Part shown: one piece after another, positions 56,077-64,000 of the stretch | Position numbering within the stretch: the stretch's first letter is position 1 | Layout: each line of letters starts with the position of its first letter | Source: Pseudomonas flavescens | GTDB lineage: Bacteria > Pseudomonadota > Gammaproteobacteria > Pseudomonadales > Pseudomonadaceae | Direction: 5' to 3' | Assembly (NCBI RefSeq): GCF_013408425.1 | Contig: NZ_JACBYV010000001.1 | Span: 124,001-188,000, forward strand | Length of the DNA: 64,000 nt | Program-made: the position numbers and the translations under genes | The notes under the pieces: generated by a model | What the model saw: only the letters and a program-made list of their open reading frames with translations | Databases searched by the model: none | Told to the model about the DNA's origin: nothing

Positions 56077-57444
56077 ATGAACACAACGAAAAGACTGTTG
56101 CAGACCGGCGCTCTGACCTTGTCGCTGCTGGCCTGCAGCGTGATGGCGGCGGTATCTTCGGATGAGGCCGCCAAGCTGGGTAATACCCTGACGCCGATTG
56201 GTGCGGAGAAAGCAGGCAATGCCGATGGCAGCATTCCAGCATGGACCGGTGGTTTGCCGATCAATGCCGGGGCTGTGGATGGTGGTGGTTTCCTGGCCGA
56301 TCCATTCCCCAACGAGAAGCCGCTGTTCACCATCACCGCGCAGAACGTCGAGCAGTACAAGGACAAGCTCACGCCGGGCCAGTACGCGATGTTCAAGCGT
56401 TACCCGGAAACCTACCGGATGCCGGTATTCCCAACCCACCGTACGGCGAATCTGCCGGATAACATCATTGCGGCAGCCAAACTCAATGCCACCAACACCA
56501 AGCTGATTCAGGGTGGTGAAGGCCTGGAGAATTTCCAGCTGGCCAACCCCTTCCCGATTCCCAAGGACGGTCTGGAAGCGATCTGGAACCACATCACCCG
56601 CTACCGTGGCGCCAGCGTTCGACGCCACGTCGTACAGGTGACGCCGCAGGCCAATGGCTCGTTCAGCCCGGTCAGCCTGGAAGAGGAGTTCGCCTTCCGC
56701 GGGATGATGAAGGACGTCGATACCAGCAAACCCAGCAATATCCTGTTCTACTTCAAGCAGCGGGTAACGGCGCCTTCGCGCCTGGCCGGCAACGTGCTGC
56801 TGGTGCATGAGACGATCGATCAGGTGAAGGAGCCGCGCATGGCGTGGTTGTACAACGCCGGTCAGCGCCGCGTGCGTCGTGCGCCGCAGGTGTCCTACGA
56901 TGGCCCGGGTACCGCAGCCGATGGCCTGCGTACCTCGGATAACCTGGACATGTACAACGGTTCGCCGGATCGCTATGACTGGCAGTTGCTGGGCAAGAAG
57001 GAAATCTACATCCCCTACAACAGCTACCGCATCGATTCGCCGAAACTGAAGTACAGCGATATCGTCAAGGCTGGGCACTTGAACCCGGATCTGACCCGTT
57101 ATGAGCTGCACCGCGTCTGGCACGTGACCGCTACCCTCAAGCAGGGCGAGCGTCACATCTATGCCAAGCGTGACTTCTATCTCGACGAGGATACCTGGCA
57201 GGCCTCTGCCATCGACCACTACGACGGTCGCGGTACCCTGTGGCGTGTAGCCGAAGCCCACGCGCAGTACTACTACGACAAGCAGGTACCTTGGTACGCG
57301 GTGGAAGTCATCCACGACCTGCTGTCCGGTCGTTACCTCGCTCTGGGTCTGAAGAACGAAGAGAAGCGTGCTTACGAGTTCGACTATCCGGCCAAGGAAA
57401 GCGATTACACCCCGGCAGCCCTGCGTCAGTCCGGCGTTCGCTGA
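56077..57444 (+). CDS. DUF1329 periplasmic/outer-membrane-associated protein
   Basis: A 455-residue protein with N-terminal signal MNTTKRLLQTGALTLSLLACSVMAA (cleavage either before the second Ala or as a weak lipobox at LLAC). The mature part matches DUF1329, whose fold is related to LolB-type lipid carriers (family knowledge). The AWTGGLP motif is near residue 53. It starts 28 bases after the DUF1302 stop with AGGAAAA upstream, so both are one operon, and it ends in a strong terminator. A role in transport of a hydrophobic compound is inferred. Confidence 0.9.
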   Translation: MNTTKRLLQTGALTLSLLACSVMAAVSSDEAAKLGNTLTPIGAEKAGNADGSIPAWTGGLPINAGAVDGGGFLADPFPNEKPLFTITAQNVEQYKDKLTPGQYAMFKRYPETYRMPVFPTHRTANLPDNIIAAAKLNATNTKLIQGGEGLENFQLANPFPIPKDGLEAIWNHITRYRGASVRRHVVQVTPQANGSFSPVSLEEEFAFRGMMKDVDTSKPSNILFYFKQRVTAPSRLAGNVLLVHETIDQVKEPRMAWLYNAGQRRVRRAPQVSYDGPGTAADGLRTSDNLDMYNGSPDRYDWQLLGKKEIYIPYNSYRIDSPKLKYSDIVKAGHLNPDLTRYELHRVWHVTATLKQGERHIYAKRDFYLDEDTWQASAIDHYDGRGTLWRVAEAHAQYYYDKQVPWYAVEVIHDLLSGRYLALGLKNEEKRAYEFDYPAKESDYTPAALRQSGVR

Positions 57445-57464
57445 TCAGCGCATGGAGGAGAGAG

Positions 57465-57489
57465 AACCGGCCTCAGGGCCGGTTTTTTC
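57465..57489 (+). terminator. Terminator after DUF1302-DUF1329
   Basis: AACCGGCC and GGCCGGTT form an 8-bp stem with a TCAG loop, followed by a T run, 20 bases after the DUF1329 stop. Confidence 0.85.
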
Positions 57490-57657
57490 TTGCCTGTAGA
57501 AACGCTCGATCGTATTCGGGGGAGACCTGCGAGCCTGTGCATGCCGGACGCATCCTGAATCATCCAGAGCGGTTATGGAGGCTTCTAAAGCGCCGGGTTA
57601 CCGACTAGGCTCACCAGTCACTCTGCCCACTTCGCTGCGCCGTTCAAGATTCTGCTG

Positions 57658-60366
57658 ATGATCGACCCTTCTCCTTCACTGCGTGCCGCTCCCATCGTCG
57701 TATCGGGCGAGGGCTGCGGGCATTTCTTTCGGCCACCTCTGCCGCAGGGCTACATAAAACGGCCACGTCTCTGTGAGCGGCTGCTGCACGGCCTGGGCGG
57801 GCGTCTGCTGTTCATCGGCGCACCTGCCGGTTTCGGCAAGAGCTCCTTGGCCATCGAGTTCTGCGAAGGCCTGCCGGCAGGCTGGCAGAGCCTGTGGCTG
57901 GGGTTGGCCAGCCGCGACAGCGATCCTGGCCGCTTTCTGGAGCGGCTTCTGGCCGGGCTGCAATCCTGTTATCCCGGCCTGGCGAGCGAGGCTGCCGGCG
58001 TGCTCAAGCTGCGCCAACGTCACCAACCGTTCGCCTTCGAAGCCTGGCTGGGCGAGCTGCTCGACGAACTGGGTGAGCGCCTGGATACCGCCAGGCCGTT
58101 ACTCGTCGTCCTCGACGACTACCACTTGGCGCAGGGCGCGGTACTCGACGGTTGCCTGCAGTTCCTGCTCAATCACTTGCCTGCTGGGTTGATACTTCTG
58201 GTCACCAGCCGTCAGCGCCCTGACTGGCATCTCGCGCGTCTTCGTTTGTCACGGCAACTGCTGGAACTGCAGGAGCAGGACTTGCGTCTCGACGAGCGAG
58301 AGGTCGAGACGCTGCTGCGTGAGCGGGGTGTGAGGCTGACTGCCGCCGAGCTGGCGGAATTGCGCCTGCGCAGCGAGGGCTGGGTGGCCGGTCTGCGTCT
58401 CTGGCTACTGGCGGCCGAAGAGGGTGGGGCGGTGCGTGGGCAGGCAGGTCTGCAGGGCGCTCAGGGGTTGATTCGCGACTATCTGCTCGAAGAGGTGATC
58501 GGCCGCCAGCCACAAGCGGTACAGGCATTTCTCTACGAGACGGCAGGCCAGGAACGTATCTGTGCAGAGCTGTGCGATGCCCTGCGCGATGCACGGGACA
58601 GCAGCGAAATTCTCCGTCACCTGCAGGCCCATCAGGTCTTTCTGGTGCCCCTCGACAGCCAGGGCCGCTGGTTTCGTTATCACCATCTTTTCTCCGATCT
58701 GTTGCGTGCCCGCTCTGAGCCGGCCCTGGCCAATGGTCGACATCTGCGTGCCAGCAACTGGTTCGCTGCCCAGGGTTTGATCGGCGAGGCGGTCGAGCAT
58801 GCCCTGCGTGCCGGGCAGCCAGGCGTTGCCGCACAACTGGTTCAGAACCTCTCCGAGGAACAACTGCTCGGTGAGCAGGACTTCGCCGCCTTGCTGCGCT
58901 GGAAAGCCAACCTGCCGGACAGCCTGCTGGTCAGTACGCCACGGTTGATAGCCCTGTACGGCTGGGCACTGGTGCTGGCCTGCCAGCTGGATGCCGCCGA
59001 AGATCTGATCGGGCAACTGCAGCGCTTTCTGCCAGCGCCAGATGCCGAACAGCAGCGCAACCTGATCGCGCAATGGCTGGCGCTCAGCGGGGTCATCGCG
59101 CGTGGGCGGGGTGACAGTGACAGGGCCCGACGTCACTGCGAGGCGGCTTTGCAGGATCTGCCCCTGGAACGTTATGGGCAGCGGCTGCTGTGCCTGTCCA
59201 CGCTGGGCAATCTGGCCATTAGTCAGAACGACATCTGGCAGGCTCGAGCGATCAACCGCAACGCCCTGGAGCTGGCGCAGCGGGTCGGCAATCCATTGTT
59301 CGAGGCCCTGGTGCATCACGACCGGGCGCGCAGCCTGCAGGCCCGCGGCGAAGTGTCCCGGGCGCTTGGCGAAGTCGAGATCGGCCTTGCCAGGTTGCGC
59401 GGCTTGCCGGGGGACGCGTACGCCACCCGGGCACGTTTACGGCTTTATGGCGGGTATCTGCTGACCGTGCGCCTGCAGCCACAGGATGCCCGTGAGCAGT
59501 TGCGCGCCGGTGTCAGCGAGGCGCGTGCCTGTCGTGACCTGGGCGTGCTGCTCGGGCATTGCTGCCTGGCCGCGCTGGACGGCCGAGAAGGCCGCTTCGC
59601 CGAAGCATTCGCCGAACTGGCCGAGGCCGAGCGGCTGATGCACATGTGGGATGTGCCGGCGGTGTATTACCTGGCGATCATCACCCTGAGCAAATGCGAA
59701 CTCTGGCTGCTTCAGGGCCAGACCGAGCTGGCTGCGGTCTGGCTGCAGCGCCTGGCCGAAACCTACGGTGGAGAACAGGCTGCGGCAGCGCCGGAGTTCC
59801 AGCCTCAGTTGCACCTGCACATCGCCTTGCTGCAAGGCGTTCTGGCGACCACCCAGGGCCGTGCAGAGGCGGCCGAGCGATTCTTTTCCGGGCTGGCGAA
59901 AACCGGCATCGATAGCCTGCCAGGGACGACGGCACGGGTGCAGATGATCCTGCTGTTGCGGCGTGCCGGCCGCGAGCATGAGGCACGCATGCAACTGCGA
60001 GGTTGTGTGCAGGCATTGGCAGGTGGTGCGCTGCTGCCGTTTCGGCAACTGCTGGAACAGGAACCGCAATGGCTTGGCGAGCGCCTGCGCGAGTACCCGA
60101 ACTGCCCGCTGTGCCTGTCGCTGCTGGAGCAGTTGCCCGCTGCGGTGGTTCTGCCCACCGCGTGTTGCGAAGGGCTGAGCACTCGCGAGCTGGCGGTACT
60201 GCAACTGATCGCGCAGGGGTGTTCCAACCAGCAGATCAGCGAGCGGCTGTTCATTTCCCTGCACACGGTGAAAACCCACGCACGCCATATCAATGGCAAG
60301 CTCAACGTGCAGCGCCGCACCGAGGCCGTGGCCCGAGCACAGGTGCTGGGGCTGCTGAATTCCTGA
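57658..60366 (+). CDS. MalT/AlkS-like LuxR-family transcriptional regulator (LAL type)
   Basis: A large 902-residue ATP-dependent regulator. The Walker A motif GAPAGFGKSS is at residues 54-63, and LLVVLDDYH is a Walker B-like block. A long TPR-like helical region forms the sensor arm, and the C-terminal LuxR HTH reads LSTRELAVLQLIAQGCSNQQISERLFISLHTVKTHARHINGKL. Size and layout match MalT and P. putida AlkS, which bind an inducer with ATP and activate nearby operons. The inducer here is unknown; the DUF1302-DUF1329 operon is the likely target. The ribosome-binding site is weak. Confidence 0.9.
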   Translation: MIDPSPSLRAAPIVVSGEGCGHFFRPPLPQGYIKRPRLCERLLHGLGGRLLFIGAPAGFGKSSLAIEFCEGLPAGWQSLWLGLASRDSDPGRFLERLLAGLQSCYPGLASEAAGVLKLRQRHQPFAFEAWLGELLDELGERLDTARPLLVVLDDYHLAQGAVLDGCLQFLLNHLPAGLILLVTSRQRPDWHLARLRLSRQLLELQEQDLRLDEREVETLLRERGVRLTAAELAELRLRSEGWVAGLRLWLLAAEEGGAVRGQAGLQGAQGLIRDYLLEEVIGRQPQAVQAFLYETAGQERICAELCDALRDARDSSEILRHLQAHQVFLVPLDSQGRWFRYHHLFSDLLRARSEPALANGRHLRASNWFAAQGLIGEAVEHALRAGQPGVAAQLVQNLSEEQLLGEQDFAALLRWKANLPDSLLVSTPRLIALYGWALVLACQLDAAEDLIGQLQRFLPAPDAEQQRNLIAQWLALSGVIARGRGDSDRARRHCEAALQDLPLERYGQRLLCLSTLGNLAISQNDIWQARAINRNALELAQRVGNPLFEALVHHDRARSLQARGEVSRALGEVEIGLARLRGLPGDAYATRARLRLYGGYLLTVRLQPQDAREQLRAGVSEARACRDLGVLLGHCCLAALDGREGRFAEAFAELAEAERLMHMWDVPAVYYLAIITLSKCELWLLQGQTELAAVWLQRLAETYGGEQAAAAPEFQPQLHLHIALLQGVLATTQGRAEAAERFFSGLAKTGIDSLPGTTARVQMILLLRRAGREHEARMQLRGCVQALAGGALLPFRQLLEQEPQWLGERLREYPNCPLCLSLLEQLPAAVVLPTACCEGLSTRELAVLQLIAQGCSNQQISERLFISLHTVKTHARHINGKLNVQRRTEAVARAQVLGLLNS

Positions 60367-60444
60367 CCACCGGCTGCAAGCGTGAAGCCCCGCTTTACGG
60401 CTAGAATCCGCCCTTGGCCCGCCACCCGCTTTACAGGAACGCCC

Positions 60445-61089
60445 ATGCAAGCTTCACGACCTAGCCTGATCCGCGAAACCTTCCCCGTCGGCCCGTTGCA
60501 GTGCAACTGCACGATCATCGGTGATCCTTTGACCGGCAAGGCCATAGTCGTCGATCCGGGCGGCAATCCGGAGTTGATCATGGCGCGCCTGGAAGTGCTG
60601 GGCCTGAAAGTGGTGAGCATCATCCATACCCATGCGCACCTCGATCACTTTCTCGCCTCCGGACAGATGAAAGAAAAGACCGGTGCAACCCTGCACCTGC
60701 ACAAGGACGATCAGTTTCTCTGGGACAACCTGGAGATGCAGTGCCAGATGTTCGGCGTGCCCTACACGCCCGTACCTGCGCCTGACCAGTGGCTGGCCGA
60801 TGACGAGGCGCTCGCCTGCGGCTGTGGCGTGGCGCTGCATACGCCGGGTCATACACCGGGTTCGATGAGCTTCTGGTTTCCGGAGGCCAAGTTGCTGATT
60901 GCCGGCGATACGCTGTTTCGCCGGGGCATCGGGCGGACCGATCTGTGGGGCGGTGACTATGCCACCATCGAACGCTCGATCAAGCAGCGATTGTATCGCC
61001 TGGACGAGGAGGCGACCGTGGTCACCGGCCATGGCGCGGACACCCGGCTGGGCGACGAGATGCGCGAGAACCCCTTCGTGCGGGCTTGA
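60445..61089 (+). CDS. MBL-fold metallo-hydrolase (glyoxalase II-like)
   Basis: A 214-residue protein. The zinc motif HTHAHLDH is at residues 61-68, further ligands are in HTPGHTPGS and AGDTLF, and the last His is in VVTGHGADT. This is the short glyoxalase II/YcbL type without the C-terminal substrate domain. The ATG at 60445 has ACAGGAAC upstream; the longer frame adds 21 residues without support. The substrate is probably a thioester, but this is not proven. Confidence 0.9.
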   Translation: MQASRPSLIRETFPVGPLQCNCTIIGDPLTGKAIVVDPGGNPELIMARLEVLGLKVVSIIHTHAHLDHFLASGQMKEKTGATLHLHKDDQFLWDNLEMQCQMFGVPYTPVPAPDQWLADDEALACGCGVALHTPGHTPGSMSFWFPEAKLLIAGDTLFRRGIGRTDLWGGDYATIERSIKQRLYRLDEEATVVTGHGADTRLGDEMRENPFVRA

Positions 61090-61215
61090 AAAACAAGTCG
61101 TTACAGATTTTTCCCTTTGCAGTTGTTAGGCTGCGTCAGGAACTTGGCGCTTTTCCGTGGTTCGAAGCCGCGGGCCAAGCCTGACATCTACACGCAACGA
61201 CACAAGGGAATCATC

Positions 61216-61872
61216 ATGAACAACTGCCGCTCTCTGATGGCTGCTATCGCTGTATTGGCCATTCTCTCCGGCTGTACGGCCAACCCCTATACCGGCGAAA
61301 GCCAGGCCGGCAAGGCTGGGATCTATGGCGGCGTTGGTGCCCTGGCAGGCGCTGCTGTCGGTGCCGCGACCTCGAGCAAGAAGGATCGCAAGAAAGGTGC
61401 GCTGATCGGAGCTGCCGTCGGTGGCGCGGCGGGCGGTGGCTACGGTTACTACGTCGATACTCAGGAAGCCAAGCTGCGTCAGCAGTTGCAAGGCACAGGC
61501 GTTCAGGTGCAGCGCAACGGCAACGACCTGACGCTGATCATGCCGGGCAATATCACGTTCGCCAGCAACTCGGCGGACATTTCCAGCAGCTTCTACCCGA
61601 CGCTGAATTCGCTGGTGCTGACCTTCAAGGAATTCAACAAGAACGGCGTGAATATCGTCGGTCATACCGATAGCACCGGTTCTGCCGATCTCAACCAGAA
61701 CCTGTCTACCCGCCGTGCCCAGAGCGTTGCCTCGTACCTGTCGGCCAATGGTGTCGACTCGTCGCGCATCTCCTCTTACGGAGCCGGCCCCAACCAGCCT
61801 ATCGCCAGCAATGCCAATGAAGCTGGCCGCGCGCAGAATCGCCGGGTGGAGATCAATCTGCGTCCGCTGTAA
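61216..61872 (+). CDS. OmpA-family lipoprotein with glycine zipper (YiaD-like)
   Basis: A 218-residue lipoprotein with Cys20 at LSGC. A glycine/alanine-rich membrane-like segment (YGGVGALAGAAVGAATS...) follows, then a C-terminal OmpA domain. That domain carries the peptidoglycan-binding signature NIVGHTDSTGSADLNQNLSTRRAQSV. It probably links the outer membrane to the cell wall. GGGAA precedes the ATG at 61216. Confidence 0.93.
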   Translation: MNNCRSLMAAIAVLAILSGCTANPYTGESQAGKAGIYGGVGALAGAAVGAATSSKKDRKKGALIGAAVGGAAGGGYGYYVDTQEAKLRQQLQGTGVQVQRNGNDLTLIMPGNITFASNSADISSSFYPTLNSLVLTFKEFNKNGVNIVGHTDSTGSADLNQNLSTRRAQSVASYLSANGVDSSRISSYGAGPNQPIASNANEAGRAQNRRVEINLRPL

Positions 61873-61891
61873 GAACCCAAGGCTCATCAGA

Positions 61892-61916
61892 AACCCCGCC
61901 CCGGCGGGGTTTTTTG
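61892..61916 (+). terminator. Terminator after the OmpA-family gene
   Basis: AACCCCGCC and GGCGGGGTT form a 9-bp stem with a two-base CC loop, followed by further T, 19 bases after the stop codon. Confidence 0.8.
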
Positions 61917-62046
61917 ATGCCTGTGATTCTGCAGGCTGGCACGTGGCTATGTGGCCGGGCAAGGCTAGACTGGTGAGAGGAATGGTCGAACCCGGCGCGA
62001 GCTTGTCGATGCCGTCAGGCGTCGAAGCTCGCTGCGGGACGCAGTC

Positions 62047-63387
62047 ATGGGCATGGAGGTAGGTGTGCAGGATCAGGATAAGACGCTGGGAATCCTCGTC
62101 GTCGATGACCGCTGGGACAACCTGGAGGACATGCAGGAGCTGCTGGAGGATATTGGCCGGCCGGTGCACTGCCTCGACTCCGGCGCCAAGGCCCTGGAAT
62201 TTCTGGCACAGGGGCAGGTGGGGCTGGTGCTGCTCGATGTGCAGATGCCACGCATGGACGGTTTCGAGGTGGCGCGACGCATGCGCGATGATCCGCGTAC
62301 GCGCTTCACACCGATCATCTTCATCTCCGGGATGATCCAGACCGATGACGTCCTCAGTCAGGGCTACGGCGCCGGTGCGGTGGATTTCATTTCCAAGCCG
62401 GTGCAGCCGGCGATCCTGCTGCACAAGGTGCGCGCGCTGCTCGAGCGTGAGCAGTATCGCAGCGGCCTGTTGCGCCTCAGCCAGCAACTGGAGCGCGAGC
62501 GCGCCTTCAATGCTTCGATTCTCGACAACACCGCCGAAGGCATCATGGTGGTGGGCGACGATGGGCGCGTGCGCTTCGCTAACCCGGCGATCGCCAGAAT
62601 GCTCGGTTGTCAGGACGCCGAGCTGGCCGGCAGCGAGCTGCTGACCTGGATCGATACGCCCCGCGAGGAACGCTGGCAAGCGTCGAGCTTCTACCAGCAT
62701 TGGCTGCGTCGGGAGAACCTGCGTCTGCACGATGCCAACCTGCGTACCCGGGATGGACAGCGTGTGCCGGTAGCGCTGTCTTGCTCGCCGCTGCCCGATG
62801 AGCAGAACGCGATGATTCTGCTTGCGCTGGACATGTCGGTGGTTCGCGACCTGCATCAACAGCTCGAGTCGCTGGCCATCACGGATGCGCTGACGGGATT
62901 ACTCAACCGGCGCGGTTTTCTTCAGGAGCTGCAGGCTGCGATCTCGCGCAACGAGCGCACCGGTCAGAAGGCCGCGTTGCTCTACCTCGATCTGGATGGC
63001 TTCAAGCACATCAACGACACCCTGGGGCACGAGATGGGCGATCAGGTACTGCGCTGGGTCAGTGTGCAGCTCAAGACCTGCCTGAGGCCCTACGACCATC
63101 TGGCGCGCATCGGGGGCGACGAGTTCACGGTGATCATCGACAGCCTGGGCAGTCCGGCCGATGCCGCGTCAGTGGCGGAGAAACTGATCGAGCAGGTATC
63201 CAGTGAGCAGCGTTTCCAGGGCGAGTCGTTCAGTCTGGGCGTCAGCATCGGTATCGCCTTGCTGCCCGCCGATGGCAATACCATCGAAGAGGTGCTGCGC
63301 GCCGCCGATACCGCGATGTACGCGGCCAAGCGCGGCGGGCGGCGGCAGTTCTGCTTTTACGGTGCCGAGCTGCAGCCGCTGAGCTGA
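62047..63387 (+). CDS. REC-PAS-GGDEF diguanylate cyclase
   Basis: A 446-residue response regulator making cyclic di-GMP. The receiver domain has acidic residues at 20-21, the phospho-acceptor Asp64 (VLLDVQMPRMDGFE) and Lys in ISKPVQ. A PAS domain (about residues 155-265) follows, then GGDEF with the intact motif at 356-360 and an RxxD inhibition site at 347-350 (RPYD). A GTG at 62065 with GGAGGT four bases upstream could be the real start, giving 440 residues. The partner kinase is not in the window. Confidence 0.93.
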   Translation: MGMEVGVQDQDKTLGILVVDDRWDNLEDMQELLEDIGRPVHCLDSGAKALEFLAQGQVGLVLLDVQMPRMDGFEVARRMRDDPRTRFTPIIFISGMIQTDDVLSQGYGAGAVDFISKPVQPAILLHKVRALLEREQYRSGLLRLSQQLERERAFNASILDNTAEGIMVVGDDGRVRFANPAIARMLGCQDAELAGSELLTWIDTPREERWQASSFYQHWLRRENLRLHDANLRTRDGQRVPVALSCSPLPDEQNAMILLALDMSVVRDLHQQLESLAITDALTGLLNRRGFLQELQAAISRNERTGQKAALLYLDLDGFKHINDTLGHEMGDQVLRWVSVQLKTCLRPYDHLARIGGDEFTVIIDSLGSPADAASVAEKLIEQVSSEQRFQGESFSLGVSIGIALLPADGNTIEEVLRAADTAMYAAKRGGRRQFCFYGAELQPLS

Positions 63388-63391
63388 CGGC

Positions 63392-64000
63392 TCAGGGATG
63401 CTGCTGGTGCAGCCGTTCCAGCTGGACGTCCTTGTCGTGCCAGAGCGCGTTGATCCATTGCTGGAATTCCTTGCGATAGGCTTCGTCCTGATCATAGGCG
63501 CGACCGATGAAGTGCGTGGGGATCGGTAGCTGCTCGATGAGTACCACCACGTCTTCCAGCTGGCCACTCAGCAGCGCCCAGAATCCTGGGCTGCCCTTGG
63601 GATAATGCAGGGTGACGTTGATGATGCCGTGCAATTGCTCGCCCATGGCATCGAGTACGAAGGCCAGGCCACCCGCCTTGGGCTTCAACAGATAACGGTA
63701 GGGGGACTGCTGTTCTCGGTGCTTGGCCGGCGTCAGCCGCGTGCCTTCGACGAAGTTGAAGATGCCGACAGGGTTGTGTCGGAATTTGGTGCAGGTACGC
63801 CGGGTGGTCTGCAGGTCCTTGCCTTTCTTCTCCGGGTGCCTGGCCAGGTATTCCTTGGAGTAGCGCTTCATGAACGGGAAACCCAGCGCCCACCAGCACA
63901 GCCCGATTACCGGTACCCAGATCAACTCCTGCTTGAGGAAGAACTTCAGCGGGCGGATTCGTCTGTTGAACAGGTACTGCAGCACCAGAATATCTACCCA
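63392..64000 (-). CDS. PlsC-type acyltransferase, 5' end outside window
   Basis: An open frame of 202 codons plus stop that runs off the right edge; the start and the NHxxxD motif are beyond it (the first visible residues are WVDILVLQYLFNRR). It contains the hydrophobic IWVPVIGLCWWALGFPFMKRY and the substrate motif FVEGTRLTPAK of lysophosphatidic acid acyltransferases. It resembles E. coli YihG. The codons and GC content are like the neighbours. It is convergent with the diguanylate cyclase gene, four bases away. Confidence 0.9.
   Translation of the reverse strand, partial: WVDILVLQYLFNRRIRPLKFFLKQELIWVPVIGLCWWALGFPFMKRYSKEYLARHPEKKGKDLQTTRRTCTKFRHNPVGIFNFVEGTRLTPAKHREQQSPYRYLLKPKAGGLAFVLDAMGEQLHGIINVTLHYPKGSPGFWALLSGQLEDVVVLIEQLPIPTHFIGRAYDQDEAYRKEFQQWINALWHDKDVQLERLHQQHP

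Noticed and set aside
55131..56396. 421-codon minus-strand frame opposite the DUF1302 gene
   Set aside because: Antisense of a protein with signal peptide and barrel pattern; no domain seen.

Overview
The window is about 62-65% GC and packed with chromosomal housekeeping genes. Protein sequences and gene order both point to the genus Pseudomonas. The run map / rpsB-tsf-pyrH-frr-uppS-cdsA-dxr-rseP-bamA-skp-lpxD-fabZ-lpxA-lpxB-rnhB-dnaE-accA-tilS-pyrG-kdsA-eno-ftsB-ispD ... frmA-fghA ... ispF-truD-surE-pcm-...-nlpD-rpoS is the arrangement known from P. aeruginosa. Details such as a DUF368 gene between pcm and nlpD, and mqo directly behind rpoS, suggest another lineage, perhaps the P. mendocina/oleovorans group (inference). 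No IS element, prophage, CRISPR array, rRNA or tRNA gene was seen.

Layout. 1-2.8 kb (minus): glnD (3' end outside the window) and map, divergent from rpsB. 3.1-28.4 kb (plus): translation (rpsB, tsf, frr), nucleotide synthesis (pyrH, pyrG), isoprenoid and envelope lipid synthesis (uppS, cdsA, dxr, lpxD, fabZ, lpxA, lpxB, accA, kdsA), envelope assembly (rseP, bamA, skp), DNA and RNA functions (rnhB, dnaE, tilS), eno and ftsB. Many of these genes overlap by 1-4 bases and are probably translationally coupled. 28.4-39.5 kb: ispD, a short HPF-like gene, a LysR regulator facing the frmA-fghA formaldehyde detoxification genes, dps, then ispF-truD-surE-pcm-popT-like-nlpD-rpoS. 39.7-50.8 kb: mqo, a small hypothetical gene, a YajG-type lipoprotein, a lipid acyltransferase, a small-protein pair (CPXCG and DUF2007), a divergent SRAP protein, an M48 lipoprotein, an SDR protein, a TMEM165/GDT1-family exporter gene preceded by a yybP-ykoY-type manganese riboswitch, rsmC, a 2-hydroxyacid dehydrogenase and a LysE-type exporter.

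50.8-60.4 kb looks like an accessory lipid or hydrophobic-compound locus: thiolase, acyl-CoA ligase, a DUF1302 outer-membrane protein, a DUF1329 partner and a large MalT/AlkS-like LuxR regulator. Palindromic candidate operators lie ahead of the DUF1302 gene. 60.4-64.0 kb: an MBL-fold hydrolase, an OmpA-type lipoprotein, a REC-PAS-GGDEF diguanylate cyclase and the 3' part of an acyltransferase gene.

Most of the window is conserved core genome. The parts that most deserve a second look are the Mn2+ riboswitch with its visible alternative pairing, the SRAP protein that has lost three of four catalytic residues, and the DUF1302/DUF1329/LuxR locus with repeated TGATC-centred palindromes.
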